From NCBI GenBank assembly GCA_019634625.1, contig JAHCBA010000006.1:62001-126000 (forward strand): a stretch of 64,000 nt of DNA, written 5' to 3'. This DNA comes from Verrucomicrobiia bacterium. GTDB taxonomy: Bacteria; Verrucomicrobiota; Verrucomicrobiia; Limisphaerales; CAIMTB01. Made by a program: the position numbers and the translations under genes. A model generated the notes under the pieces. That model had not been told where the DNA came from. It saw only the letters and a program-made list of their open reading frames with translations, and made no database searches. Shown piece after piece: positions 26,123 through 35,286 of the stretch (its first letter is position 1; each line of letters begins with the position of its first letter).

Positions 26123-26388
26123 GGCCTTGCGACACCGTATTGCGGCGGCTCATCCTGGGCACGTTCGCGAAGCAGATCTCTGATGGGATCGGCGCCGGGC
26201 TGGAGCCAGTGTCGGCCCGCTCCCATCAGACGGCGAGCGAGTTCCGCCCGGCGTGGCCGAGGTTTCAAGAGAATCGTCCCTTCGCCCCCCGCGGACCAGT
26301 CCAGGCGCATCCCCGGACGGATGCCAAACTCCCGCGCAATTTCCGGAGGAATGCTGACCTGATTGCCCTCGTGGACCGTGGTTGTCAT
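26119..26388 (-). CDS. AbrB/SpoVT-type antitoxin
   Basis: 89 aa. The N-terminal swapped-hairpin DNA-binding domain (TTTVHEGNQVSIPPEIAREF, then GIRPGMRLDW) is that of AbrB/VapB/MazE-type antitoxins; the C-terminal part from about 45 would bind the toxin. It is followed with a 4-nt overlap by the PIN toxin. Upstream, 102 nt separate it from the PSD1 stop; this spacer contains a perfect 12-bp palindrome ATGGGTACCCAT (26451-26462), a candidate operator for self-repression, and a GTTGG/CCAAC inverted pair at 26401-26421. Confidence 0.8.
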   Translation of the reverse strand: MTTTVHEGNQVSIPPEIAREFGIRPGMRLDWSAGGEGTILLKPRPRRAELARRLMGAGRHWLQPGADPIRDLLRERAQDEPPQYGVARP

Positions 26389-26490
26389 GCGTGCAGGATG
26401 GTTGGGAGCGAAGAAACCAACAAGGGTTTGAAACGACGCGCCCTCCCCTGATGGGTACCCATGGGGGGCCCCTGACGAGGTGATGTCCGA

Positions 26491-29418
26491 TCAGTCCACG
26501 TAGGCGAATTCATTGAGTCGGTAGAGCACGCGGGCGAAGGCCTGCCACGCGGCGGTTTCAGGCTCCGCCGTTGCCGCGGATTCCCGCGCGAGGAGGGTGC
26601 GGGCGGCCTCGAGGAATTCGCGGGCGTGGTTCAGCTCCTCCGGGTCCGGCGGTCGGGCCAGCGCGAGTTCGTAGGCCCGACGGAGGCGCGCCTCGTCCCC
26701 GTCCGTTCCGGTGGTGATGCGTTCGGCGAAGTGCCGGGCCTGTTCATGCACGAAGGCGTCGTTGAGCAGGTACAACGCCTGCAGGGGCGTCGTGCTCACG
26801 GCGCGGACGGCGGTGCTGGCGGAGGGGTCGGCGCCGTCGAAGATGGCGAGGTAGGGATGGCGCTGGATCCGCTGGGTCATCAGATAAACGCTGCGCCGCG
26901 GATGGTCGTACACCGCCCGGAAGGGGTTGTGCTGCGTGAAGTTCCAGGCTGTCTGGGGGGGGAAGGGATGCGGGCCGTGCGGGGTGAGGTCGAGGTTGCC
27001 GCTGATGGCGAGGGTGGCGTCGCGGAGCGACTCGGCATCGAGCCGGCGGCGGGGGAAGCCGCTGTAGAGTTCGAGGGTGGGGTCCTTCGCCAGGGCCAAC
27101 TCGTCGCGGGTGGCGGATTGCCGGTAGGTGCGCGAGAGCAGGATAAGGCGGTGCATCGCCTTGACGGACCAGCCGGACTCCACGAAGCGGGCTGCCAGCC
27201 AGTCGAGCAGGGCGGGATGCGTGGGCGCCTGGCCCTGTTTGCCGAAGTCGTTGGGCGTCGTCACCAGGCCGCGGCCGAAGTGATGCAGCCAGATGCGGTT
27301 GACCATCACGCGCGCGGTGAGCGGGTTGGCGGGGTCCACAATCCATTCGGCCAGTTCGCGGCGGCCGCTGGACGGGTGGCCGGGCGGGAGGGCGGTTCCG
27401 CCGAGCACGGTGAGGAAGCGCCGTGGCACCACCTCGCCGGGAAGGGCGGGGTCGCCCCGACGCTGGAGCGCCACGTCGCCGATGCGGGCCCCTTCGGCCA
27501 CGGCGTAGGCGAGCTCGAAGGGCAGCGGCTGGTTCTTGTGATCGTTCAGGGCTTTCTCCGCCGCCTTGATCTCTTCCTCCAACGCGGCCTTCTCTTCTTC
27601 CGGCGTATCCTTCACCCGATCCTTCAGGCGCCGGACTTCCCGTTCGAGACGACGCTGTTCCCCGGCGCGGATCCCGGGGAGGGATTCGGCGTCCGCCCGT
27701 TGTTCCGGGGGGACGAGCGGCACGAGGTCGCGCTGCGTCTTGTCCAGCTCGATGCCGGGCCACGGGTAGCGGGTGCTGTGGAAGATGCCGTAGAGCGCGT
27801 AGTAATCCGCTGCGGTGATCGGATCGAACTTGTGGTCGTGGCAGCGGGCGCAACTGACCGTCAGCCCGAGGAAGGCACGTCCGAGATTGTCGAGGGTGTC
27901 CTCGATGGTGAGGTGCTGCGGGTAATCCTCGACGCGCGACCCGAAGCGGCGGGCGTTGGCGAGATAGCCGGTGGCAACGATGCGGTCGAGGGTGTCATCG
28001 AGGGTTTCCGCCGGCATCAGATCGCCGGCCAGTTGTTCGCGCACGAACTGGTCGAAGGGCAGATCGCGGTTGAACGCGGCGATGACCCAGTCCCGGTACC
28101 GGTAGATCTGCGGGATGGGGAAGTCCGAGTTGTCCCCCGCGGTGTCCGCGTAGCGCACCACGTCCAGCCAGTGGCGGCCCCAGCGTTCGCCGTAGTGCGG
28201 TGAAGCCAGCAGGCGGTCCACCACCTGCGCGAAGGCCTCCGGGGAATCGTCGGCGAGGAAATCCGCCACCTCCTCCGGTGTGGGCGGCAGCCCGGTGAGA
28301 GTGAATGTCGTCCGGCGGATCCATGCGCGGCGGTCCGCGTCGGCAGCGGGCCCGATGCCCGCCTGTTCCAGCCGGGCGAGGATGAAGCGGTCCAGGGGGT
28401 TGGCGGGCCAGTCCTCATCCTGGATGTCGGGCGGGGCGGGATCGGACACCGGCTGGAACGACCACCATTGGCGGGCGAGGTCCCAGTCGATGGATTCGCG
28501 GGCGAGCTGCACGGCGACAGTGTCGTTGGTGCGCGGATCGGGAGCGCCCATGCGGACCCAGGCCTCGATGTCGGCGACGGCCAGCGGCGACAGTCGTTCG
28601 CGGGGCGGCATGGTGAGTTGCGGGTCCGTATGGCGGATGGCGTGGATCAACAGGCTCGCCTCGGGATCGCCGGGGGTGATGACCGGACCGGTGTCGCCGC
28701 CGCGCAGGATGCCCGCGCGGGAATCGAGCAGGAGGTTGCCGCCAAACTGGCGCGCGCCGGCCCGGTGACATTCGTAGCAATTGTCCACCAGCACCGGCCG
28801 CACCCGGCGCTCGAAGAACTCGATTTGTTCTGCCGAGGGATCGAGGACGAACTGCGGCCCCTCCGGCACCGGCACGGGGCCTGTGCCGGACCAGACCTCG
28901 AGGCCGGACAGGTTGACGGCGCCGTGGCCCGGGGCGCGACCGGAGATCCTGATCTTCCCGTCCTGACTTTCCGCCGGCCACGGTCCATGACGCCGCCACA
29001 GCCCGGCCTTGCCGGTGTGGGCCTTTTCCAGGAAGGGCCGGTCGTTGATCAGCAGGTCGATCTGTTCGCTGTGGTTGTCCTCCCAGAGGTACACGAACAC
29101 CTGGTAGTTACCCGGCGGGACGTCGATCAGTTCGAGGTCCACCCGGCTGCCGATGATGCTGCTGCGGATCATCTGCGCCTTGACCGGGTCGGTCGGCGGG
29201 CGGAGGAGAACGGCCTGGTTCTCAAACCGGTTTCCCTGACGGACGACGAGGTGGGGGGTGTCCATGCCCTCCCACGACTGGCCGAGGAGGGTGGCACCCG
29301 GGCCGTTGAGGTTGATCGCGCGGAAGAGCACGGCCTCGTCGGCGGCGAGCACGCGGGCGAGGGCGCACAATCCGATGGCCGTTCGAAGCGCGGTGCGCAG
29401 GCGGCGGTGGCAGTTCAT
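26491..29418 (-). CDS. PSD1 and planctomycete-cytochrome C domain protein
   Basis: 975 aa exported protein. Signal peptide 1-25 (GLCALARVLAA). Residues about 30-180 form a malectin/F5-8-like carbohydrate-binding domain. PSCyt1 cytochrome domain: CYECH haem site at 214-218 with Met270 as likely distal ligand. PSCyt2/DUF1549 at about 310-530, ending in a second CARCH site (523-527), then a coiled-coil-like charged stretch (about 575-610) and PSD1/DUF1553 to the C terminus. Such proteins accompany DUF1501 proteins and are thought to take part in polysaccharide breakdown at the cell surface. Here a toxin-antitoxin pair separates the two. Preceded by the nucleoside-hydrolase-like gene, 63 nt away. 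Confidence 0.9.
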   Translation of the reverse strand: MNCHRRLRTALRTAIGLCALARVLAADEAVLFRAINLNGPGATLLGQSWEGMDTPHLVVRQGNRFENQAVLLRPPTDPVKAQMIRSSIIGSRVDLELIDVPPGNYQVFVYLWEDNHSEQIDLLINDRPFLEKAHTGKAGLWRRHGPWPAESQDGKIRISGRAPGHGAVNLSGLEVWSGTGPVPVPEGPQFVLDPSAEQIEFFERRVRPVLVDNCYECHRAGARQFGGNLLLDSRAGILRGGDTGPVITPGDPEASLLIHAIRHTDPQLTMPPRERLSPLAVADIEAWVRMGAPDPRTNDTVAVQLARESIDWDLARQWWSFQPVSDPAPPDIQDEDWPANPLDRFILARLEQAGIGPAADADRRAWIRRTTFTLTGLPPTPEEVADFLADDSPEAFAQVVDRLLASPHYGERWGRHWLDVVRYADTAGDNSDFPIPQIYRYRDWVIAAFNRDLPFDQFVREQLAGDLMPAETLDDTLDRIVATGYLANARRFGSRVEDYPQHLTIEDTLDNLGRAFLGLTVSCARCHDHKFDPITAADYYALYGIFHSTRYPWPGIELDKTQRDLVPLVPPEQRADAESLPGIRAGEQRRLEREVRRLKDRVKDTPEEEKAALEEEIKAAEKALNDHKNQPLPFELAYAVAEGARIGDVALQRRGDPALPGEVVPRRFLTVLGGTALPPGHPSSGRRELAEWIVDPANPLTARVMVNRIWLHHFGRGLVTTPNDFGKQGQAPTHPALLDWLAARFVESGWSVKAMHRLILLSRTYRQSATRDELALAKDPTLELYSGFPRRRLDAESLRDATLAISGNLDLTPHGPHPFPPQTAWNFTQHNPFRAVYDHPRRSVYLMTQRIQRHPYLAIFDGADPSASTAVRAVSTTPLQALYLLNDAFVHEQARHFAERITTGTDGDEARLRRAYELALARPPDPEELNHAREFLEAARTLLARESAATAEPETAAWQAFARVLYRLNEFAYVD

Positions 29419-29481
29419 GGCGGAACGCTGATGGGGTACCGGATTGGCGGGTGGAAACTCAAGCGCTGTCCGATGGACTCG

Positions 29482-30552
29482 TCATCGTGCGAACAGCCGC
29501 GGATGGGTCATCACGCGGAAGAACTCCTCCCGGCTCGCCGGCAGATCGGTGGCGGCCTTGGGGATGACCAGCACGTCGCCGGCCTCACCGGGCGGTACGG
29601 GCCGGAAGACAAGCGCGCGGCCCTCGAATTCCGCCCGGCGGATTTCGGCACCGGTCCAGCACATCGGCTGGAAGAGCCAGACCAGCGGCGCTCCGTCGCC
29701 GAGCTGGTTGGCCCGGCCGAGATCGGTCCGGATGAAGCGTTTCATATCCTCTGTGAACGGGTTGTCCGGCAGCCTGTCGAAGTGCTCTGCGCGGAAGACC
29801 GAGTCGCGGTCCCAGAACGCGCCGCCGCCCCAGTCCACGTATCGAGTCCGTTTCGCCACGATGTAGGCGGCCCAGCCGTCCTTGCCGTTGTAGCCATAGT
29901 TGCTGACGGTCAGGTTGAACACGACGAGGTTCGCCGCGATCTCCGGGTTCGTCAGCAATGCGTTGGCCACGGTGGTCTGCGGCCCGCCGGCGATGATCAG
30001 CAGGGGCTTCTCCGGCGACGCCTTCCTCGCCTCGACCGCGATCAAGCGGCTGCCGTCGGTGGGACGAGCCAGGGTGTCCTCGATGCGCCCGCTGTCCGGC
30101 CGCACGAGCACACGGTCGGCGCCGCGCGTGAGCCCGGGGATGTTTTTCAGGCCGGAGTCGCGTGCGAGCTTCAGCGCCTTTTCGGCGTCCTGCCACGATT
30201 GCTCGAAGGAGTAGTGATAGCCCTTGTCCCAATCCCACATGTCACGCGAGACGATGTTGCCCCGGAGGTTTGCCTTTCCGAGGCTGGCCAGTGCCCAGAG
30301 GTAGTTGTTGTCGAAGACATCGAACCACCAGTCGTTGTCGTAAAGGATCGGATTGTCCGGGCCGACGCCGACGAGGTGGACGCCGTTTCCATCCACCCGA
30401 TGCCCGGGCACTTCGGCCGCCGAGCGTCCGGCCAGAAGGAGTCCAAGCCCGGCCAGCAGACACGCCCAGGCCAGCCGGTTCGCGCCCCGGTTCGGTCCCG
30501 GGTCCGGGCAGATCCCGCGAGGGCGAAACCATGGAAAGGTCATGCGGCGCAC
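29482..30552 (-). CDS. exported nucleoside-hydrolase-like protein
   Basis: 356 aa with a signal peptide (RLAWACLLAGLGLLLAGRSA, about 26-45). Mature part begins VDGNGVHLVGVGPDNP and has YDNDWWFDVFDNNYLWALA, RDMWDW and PLLIIAGGPQTTVANALL. The Asn/Asp-rich N-terminal loop and the GGPQTTVANALL segment echo the inosine-uridine nucleoside hydrolase fold, but the canonical DxDxxxDD calcium loop is not clearly present. Probably an extracellular hydrolase or binding protein of that superfamily in this phylum. It heads the operon leading to PSD1, toxin-antitoxin and DUF1501. An in-frame ATG at 30543 is an equally possible start. Confidence 0.68.
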   Translation of the reverse strand: MRRMTFPWFRPRGICPDPGPNRGANRLAWACLLAGLGLLLAGRSAAEVPGHRVDGNGVHLVGVGPDNPILYDNDWWFDVFDNNYLWALASLGKANLRGNIVSRDMWDWDKGYHYSFEQSWQDAEKALKLARDSGLKNIPGLTRGADRVLVRPDSGRIEDTLARPTDGSRLIAVEARKASPEKPLLIIAGGPQTTVANALLTNPEIAANLVVFNLTVSNYGYNGKDGWAAYIVAKRTRYVDWGGGAFWDRDSVFRAEHFDRLPDNPFTEDMKRFIRTDLGRANQLGDGAPLVWLFQPMCWTGAEIRRAEFEGRALVFRPVPPGEAGDVLVIPKAATDLPASREEFFRVMTHPRLFAR

Positions 30553-30663
30553 CCTAGCGGTCGTTCCGCCACGGGCTAGGAGGATGCTCTCAATAAATAG
30601 GTCGATCTGGAAGGCATGGCGCGAGCAGGAGGCCGTCGCGTATCTACTGTGGCCGTTGGAGGG

Positions 30664-31303
30664 TCATGGGTCGGCGGGCAGGGGCGATACCGCGAGGGTG
30701 AGGCGGCGGAGGAAGGCGTCGAGAGTGCCGGGCGGCGCGTTGCCGTCGACGCCCATGCGGACGATGACCATCTCCCATTCGGGAATGATGATGCAGAGGT
30801 TGTGGTTCAGGCCACTGGCGTAATCCGTGCCGGGCGGGAAGCCGGTCCAGGTGAGGCCCGGGCCGGGCCCTTGGCGGATGTTGCCCGGGCGCAGCCCCTC
30901 GCCGGTGCGCGGGTTGAACCACAGGATTTCGTAGAGGCCGGGATGATCGCCGAGGTCGAAGCGTGTTCCGCCGCCGTGGGGCAGGTGGATGGCGTACAGT
31001 TCGCCGGGAGCGAACAGGCCTTGTGCGCCGTGACCGACGACCGCCTCGTCGGCCGGAGCCAGCCACCAGAACGGGAGGTGTTCGTGGAAGAAATCGAGCG
31101 CGATCCTCGTCTGGCGGTACATGGATTCACGGGTTCGCCAGTCCTCGCAGGAGAGGTCGCTGAACGGGCTGTTGTTCTGCCAGCCGAAATACCATTCCAC
31201 CCCCGCACCGCCGGCCATCAACGAAGCCCATGGTCCGAAGCGCCGCGGATCGTCCTGGTCGGGATCGTCGGCGTCGGGGAGGGTGCCAAGGTTCGCGCCG
31301 CCC
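30664..31303 (-). pseudogene. 5'-truncated exported protein with collagen-binding-like domain
   Basis: The frame is open from 31353, but its first 17 codons are encoded by a piece of the 157-bp repeat, which also supplies the ATG. The remainder matches the middle and C terminus of the family with a putative collagen-binding domain (PF12904 type): SMYRQTRIALDFFHEHLPFW, GELYAIHLPHGG, GLYEILWFNPRTGE. It lacks the N-terminal hydrolase-like (beta/alpha)8 domain and any signal peptide. The tail GLNHNLCIIIPEWEMVIVRMGV ends at 30664. Reads as the remains of a larger exported glycoside-hydrolase-type protein cut by repeat insertion or deletion at about 31303. The domain assignment is by pattern recall. 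Confidence 0.55.
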
Positions 31304-31352
31304 AGTTCGTCCCTCCGATTCGCTGCCTTATCACCCACCCCTTCGGGATGCA
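31304..31352. repeat. 157-bp palindromic element, copy D (one end only)
   Basis: Only the right-hand 49 bp remain: TCGTCCCTCCGATTCGCTGC through CCTTCGGGATGCA, same orientation as copies A and C. Its inner edge abuts the broken coding sequence of the collagen-binding-like protein, and on the other strand it encodes that frame's first residues. Confidence 0.8.
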
Positions 31353-31356
31353 CGGG

Positions 31357-32712
31357 TCATTGAGCGCGGACGAGCCGGAAGAAGGCGGGTTCGCCGGTGA
31401 GGGGGATGCGCACGGGCGCCGGCTCGGGAAGGGGTTGCCAGTCGGGAGGCGCGAGGCGGGTGGCCCGTTCCAGCACGAAGCCTTCCGGCCATGGGGCGAA
31501 GTGGAGGGTGCGGGATTCGGACTGCCAGGTGTAGGAAAGGGTCGGACGTTCCACGGTGGGGGGCGTGCCGACGAGCTGGATGGCGTCGATTTCGTTCCAA
31601 CCGCGGACACGGGGGGAATCGAGGGTGATGCGGACCCGTTGCACCGGGCGGCCAGTTGTTGGAAACCGGATGATGAACCAGGCGATCTGCCTTGGGGTGT
31701 AGGCGTTGGTGTCGGATCCTGAAAACACCGTTGTGCCGACGCCGGCGGGGTCGAACACCTCGATGCGGGAGATGGCGCCGACGTTGAACACCTGCCTGAC
31801 GCGTACCGCGGTGGCATGAACGGCCCGGGCGAATGTGGCATCGAGCCATTCCTCCTGGCCATCGGCGGTCCGGCTGGCCCATGCGAACCGGCTGTCCCCG
31901 TAACGCGTGACGTCGGGCGGCCCTGCGGCGCGCGAGGCGGAGTAATCGCCCTGCGACTGGTACTCGCTGCTGGCTGTGACCGTGGCGGCCCACTGCCCGT
32001 TCGGGTCTTCGCCGAAGGCCCTGTCCTGTTCTTCGAGTGTGACCGGTTCGGGTTCGTAGGGCGGGGCCAGGGGCAGCGTGGCGACCACGTCCTCCCAGGC
32101 CGCGTTGACGGCGAGAAGGAGGCTGTGCGGCGGGCGGAGGTTCCAGTCCTGGACATCGAGGACGGTCTGGTACGACGCCAGTGCATCGCGCGCCCGACCC
32201 TGGGCGGCGAGGGCATCCGCCAGCAGCGTGCGGGCCAGCACCGAGTCGGGTTGCTCTGCCAGCCACGCCCCGGCCAACCGCTGGGCCTCGGCGGCCGGTC
32301 CCAGCGCCAGCAGATGTCGAATCCGCACCAGGTGACGGGCCTCCTCCTGGTGGGGCGTCAGGGGCGTGGGCCGATCGACCACATCGAACGGCAGTACCGC
32401 CTGACCCAACCTGGCCACGGCGGGGCCGGTGGGAAGGTCCAGGGTCTGCGCGGGTGACAGCCACCAGCGTCCGGGCGTGACGGCCGAGACCTGGATCCCG
32501 GTGCCATCGGAGCCCTCAACCACGAGGGTGTCGGGCACCGTTCCCGGGTTCAGCACATACCAGACGAACGGCCATGGCCAGCCGCGCGGGCCCTGCACCG
32601 GGTCGCCCGCGAGGTCGAGATACAGCACACCGGCGTCGGGTTCCTGGGAAGGAGCGGACAGGGCGCCGGCAAGGAGGCAACCCAGTCCGAGACAAAGGGC
32701 GCGGAGGTTCAT
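31357..32712 (-). CDS. exported TPR/discoidin-type protein
   Basis: 451 aa from ATG 32712 (MNLRALCLGLGCLLAGALSA signal peptide). Residues about 120-195 are helix pairs with the Ala/Leu spacing of TPR repeats (EAQRLAGAWLAEQPDSVLA, DALASYQTVLDV). Residues about 230-370 form a discoidin-like beta-sandwich (ATVTASSEYQSQGDYSASRA, WNEIDAIQLVGTP). The C terminus ends in the Trp/FFR module shared with other exported proteins here (LERATRLAPPDW to FFRLVRAQ). The gene begins 14 nt after the stop of the metzincin-like gene and is co-directional, so both are probably one operon. Role unknown; carbohydrate or matrix binding is plausible. Confidence 0.75.
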   Translation of the reverse strand: MNLRALCLGLGCLLAGALSAPSQEPDAGVLYLDLAGDPVQGPRGWPWPFVWYVLNPGTVPDTLVVEGSDGTGIQVSAVTPGRWWLSPAQTLDLPTGPAVARLGQAVLPFDVVDRPTPLTPHQEEARHLVRIRHLLALGPAAEAQRLAGAWLAEQPDSVLARTLLADALAAQGRARDALASYQTVLDVQDWNLRPPHSLLLAVNAAWEDVVATLPLAPPYEPEPVTLEEQDRAFGEDPNGQWAATVTASSEYQSQGDYSASRAAGPPDVTRYGDSRFAWASRTADGQEEWLDATFARAVHATAVRVRQVFNVGAISRIEVFDPAGVGTTVFSGSDTNAYTPRQIAWFIIRFPTTGRPVQRVRITLDSPRVRGWNEIDAIQLVGTPPTVERPTLSYTWQSESRTLHFAPWPEGFVLERATRLAPPDWQPLPEPAPVRIPLTGEPAFFRLVRAQ

Positions 32713-32725
32713 GGGGAAGACGGGA

Positions 32726-35152
32726 TCAGGGCGTGTCGGGACATTTGCCCGTGGGCGGGGGACGGGCTGGGGCGCTGTCGCGCACACAGAGCTGGCTCAC
32801 GCAATCGCCCCGGGTTGCGTGGCCGAAGCGGGCCGGGTTGAAGGAGGTTCCCTGGCAATTGCGGCACAGGACGTACGGGTTCATGCCCGGGAGCACCACC
32901 AGCACGTTTTTGGGCGTCAGGACGCGGTCGATGATCAGTCCGTTCCGTGGAATGTACGCCCCGGCCAGGTCGTAGCGCATGATGCAGTACCGGTCGCCGG
33001 AGTGTTGTCCGCCGCGCCGCGCCACATAGATCGGCATGGGGGCGATGGTCACGTTGGTGCCGTTCTCGGGAAGGACTTCGAGAGACTGGCCCTCCCGGAA
33101 GACGCGGATGCGATACCCTGGTCCGACGGGAACCAGCGTGCCTGTTGCGGAATCGGACCGATGAGCCTGCTCCTCGAACCACCGCGTCACCGTGCCATCG
33201 GGCTGGACCGCCTCGCGAACGGTCCATCGGGCGTGGAAATCGGCGTCCCCATGGTGATGGACCCCGATCGCGTGCGCGATTTCGTGGGCAATGGTCTCGA
33301 CGGTGTTGTCGTAAGGGTGGACCACCACCCGTCGCACGTTTTTGGGGCGCCACGGCGTGGCGATGACGTCGGCGTAGGAGATGATCACGGCGCCATTGGT
33401 GGCGAGGTTGGGTTCGACCAGGATGCCGTGCTGAAACTCCTCCGAAGACCGTGGCGAGTTGGCGCCGCGGTTGGGATTCATCACCCGGGAATCCTGCCAT
33501 TCCTCGTCGGCAAGGGCGTCCCAGATCTTCAAGCCCTTGCGGGCGTCCACGGCGGTTTGGACTTCGAGAAGGCGGCACGCGGCGCCCACGGGGCCCTTGT
33601 TCAGGTTGCGGATGAACAGGTCCTTCACCGCCGGGTCCGTGGAGACATGGCGGCGGTTCACCCGGAAACCCCGGTATTCCTCGTAGGCACTGAAACCGTC
33701 CCCCTTCTGTCCGTCCCCCGTCGGCTGATCGTCGTCGTCGGCGTCGTCCGTTCCCGTGAATGGATTCTGGTTCCGCCAGACCTGGGCGATCCGGCTGCCC
33801 AGGGGACGCTCCGGGATGGGGATTCTGTAATGCCGTTCCCCGCCGACCCTGCGGTGACCCACGATCTCACGGCCGTCGGCGAGTTCGGCGTAGACCTGCA
33901 ATTCCGCGAAGGCGCCGAAATCGTAGCTGTTCAGGCGGACCCAACCCCGACGCGGTTCGAGGTCGCCACCGGCGAGCTGGGGTACGCCCGCCTTCTGGCC
34001 CATGGGGGACAGCACCGTGACTTCGGGAATGGCCGCGCTGAAGCGCAGGTCGAACTGGGGATCCTCGCCCAGGAACGGGGGGCCGGACGGCGAGGGCCAG
34101 TTCATGCACACCCCGGGCTCGCGGGATGTCCCGTTCAACTCGAACCGGAAGCGCCGCACCTCCGGCAATGCCCGCCACTGTTCGGGCGTCGGCGCCTCGG
34201 CCCTGGGCCGCAGCAGGGCTTCGATCCGCAACGGCTTCGGGCCAGCCCGATCGGGGTGCGTGTCATTCCCCTCGGGCCGCCAGGTTTCGAACGGCATCTC
34301 GCGATCCGTCTCCACGTGGAGTTCCACCTGGAGTTCCACGTCGCTCCAGTCCGGCCAGAACTGCACCCACGCCTCGCGGCGGAACCAGCCATGCCCCTGG
34401 TCCGTGATCTGCGACACTGCCATCCGTGCCGAGAAGGGCATCGCCTCCTTGGGGGCGTTGAAGGGAACCCACGAGTTCTCGAATGCCGTCTCATGGGCCG
34501 GACGGGGAAGGAGGTCGTCGAAGTTCCGTGTCTCCAGGGAGAAGGTGTCGGAACTGAACCTTGTGGCCGATCCCCAGCTCCGCTCGCTCCACGGCTGGGC
34601 GGGGGTGCCAAGCGTCATGAAGCCGCCTCCGCCATCGTCGAGGCTGATGTAGAGGTTGGCGTCCCTCTGCAGACTGAAGGGACCGGAATACGACCCCGCG
34701 TTGGAGGCCTCGCTGCCCTCGCCGAGCGAGGTGTAGACCTCGGACCAGGAATGGAGCGAAGCCGCACCGTGGGCGGAGGCTACCCTCCAGCCCACCCCAC
34801 GCAGGGTCCCGATTTCCTGCGCCGACAGGCGCCGGAACTCCATGAACACGGTGGTATGGTTCTGACCCGAAGCCCGCCGCCGGGTGGTGTCGCCCTGGAA
34901 CGAGGTGCCACTGACGATGTCCGCCTGCGACACGCCGAGCAGGCGGGGGACCGACTGCCAGGCCGTCCAGCCGGTTGCCGGGGGGCGGCCGGGGTCCAGC
35001 GGGGGCAGCGGGGGCAGGGGGTCCTCCGACGCCGGTTGCGCCGGGATCCGAAGGGCCGTGAGGAGGAGAAGCCCCAGCCGCCACACCACGGGGGCGGGGG
35101 TGCCCCGGGGAGGTGCGGCAAACGTCGCGGAGCGACCGTGCAAGGCATGCAT
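32726..35152 (-). CDS. exported metzincin-like metalloprotease
   Basis: 808 aa with an N-terminal hydrophobic signal (LGLLLLTALRIPAQ). At about residue 620 HEIAHAIGVHHHGD fits the metzincin zinc site HExxHxxGxxH, so it is most likely a zinc endopeptidase. An acidic TDDADDDDQPTGDG loop at about 500 looks calcium-binding. A late Met (CIMRYD, about 30 residues from PIYVARRG) could be the Met-turn. The N-terminal 400 residues are a beta-rich part I cannot assign. C-terminal Cys pairs (CRNCQG, CVSQLC) may form disulfides. The adjacent discoidin-type gene would be a plausible partner. Target protein unknown. Confidence 0.75.
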   Translation of the reverse strand: MHALHGRSATFAAPPRGTPAPVVWRLGLLLLTALRIPAQPASEDPLPPLPPLDPGRPPATGWTAWQSVPRLLGVSQADIVSGTSFQGDTTRRRASGQNHTTVFMEFRRLSAQEIGTLRGVGWRVASAHGAASLHSWSEVYTSLGEGSEASNAGSYSGPFSLQRDANLYISLDDGGGGFMTLGTPAQPWSERSWGSATRFSSDTFSLETRNFDDLLPRPAHETAFENSWVPFNAPKEAMPFSARMAVSQITDQGHGWFRREAWVQFWPDWSDVELQVELHVETDREMPFETWRPEGNDTHPDRAGPKPLRIEALLRPRAEAPTPEQWRALPEVRRFRFELNGTSREPGVCMNWPSPSGPPFLGEDPQFDLRFSAAIPEVTVLSPMGQKAGVPQLAGGDLEPRRGWVRLNSYDFGAFAELQVYAELADGREIVGHRRVGGERHYRIPIPERPLGSRIAQVWRNQNPFTGTDDADDDDQPTGDGQKGDGFSAYEEYRGFRVNRRHVSTDPAVKDLFIRNLNKGPVGAACRLLEVQTAVDARKGLKIWDALADEEWQDSRVMNPNRGANSPRSSEEFQHGILVEPNLATNGAVIISYADVIATPWRPKNVRRVVVHPYDNTVETIAHEIAHAIGVHHHGDADFHARWTVREAVQPDGTVTRWFEEQAHRSDSATGTLVPVGPGYRIRVFREGQSLEVLPENGTNVTIAPMPIYVARRGGQHSGDRYCIMRYDLAGAYIPRNGLIIDRVLTPKNVLVVLPGMNPYVLCRNCQGTSFNPARFGHATRGDCVSQLCVRDSAPARPPPTGKCPDTP

Positions 35153-35286
35153 GCCGGGCCGGGATAGTTCGACTCCCTGGGTCCGCTGGCAAGGGGCGGC
35201 ATGGGAGGCGGGTGAGCCACGATTGGGACGTGGTTGCCGGACTCAACGGCGGCGCGGGAGCACGGCGCGGGTCGGGAGCGGAGCGT

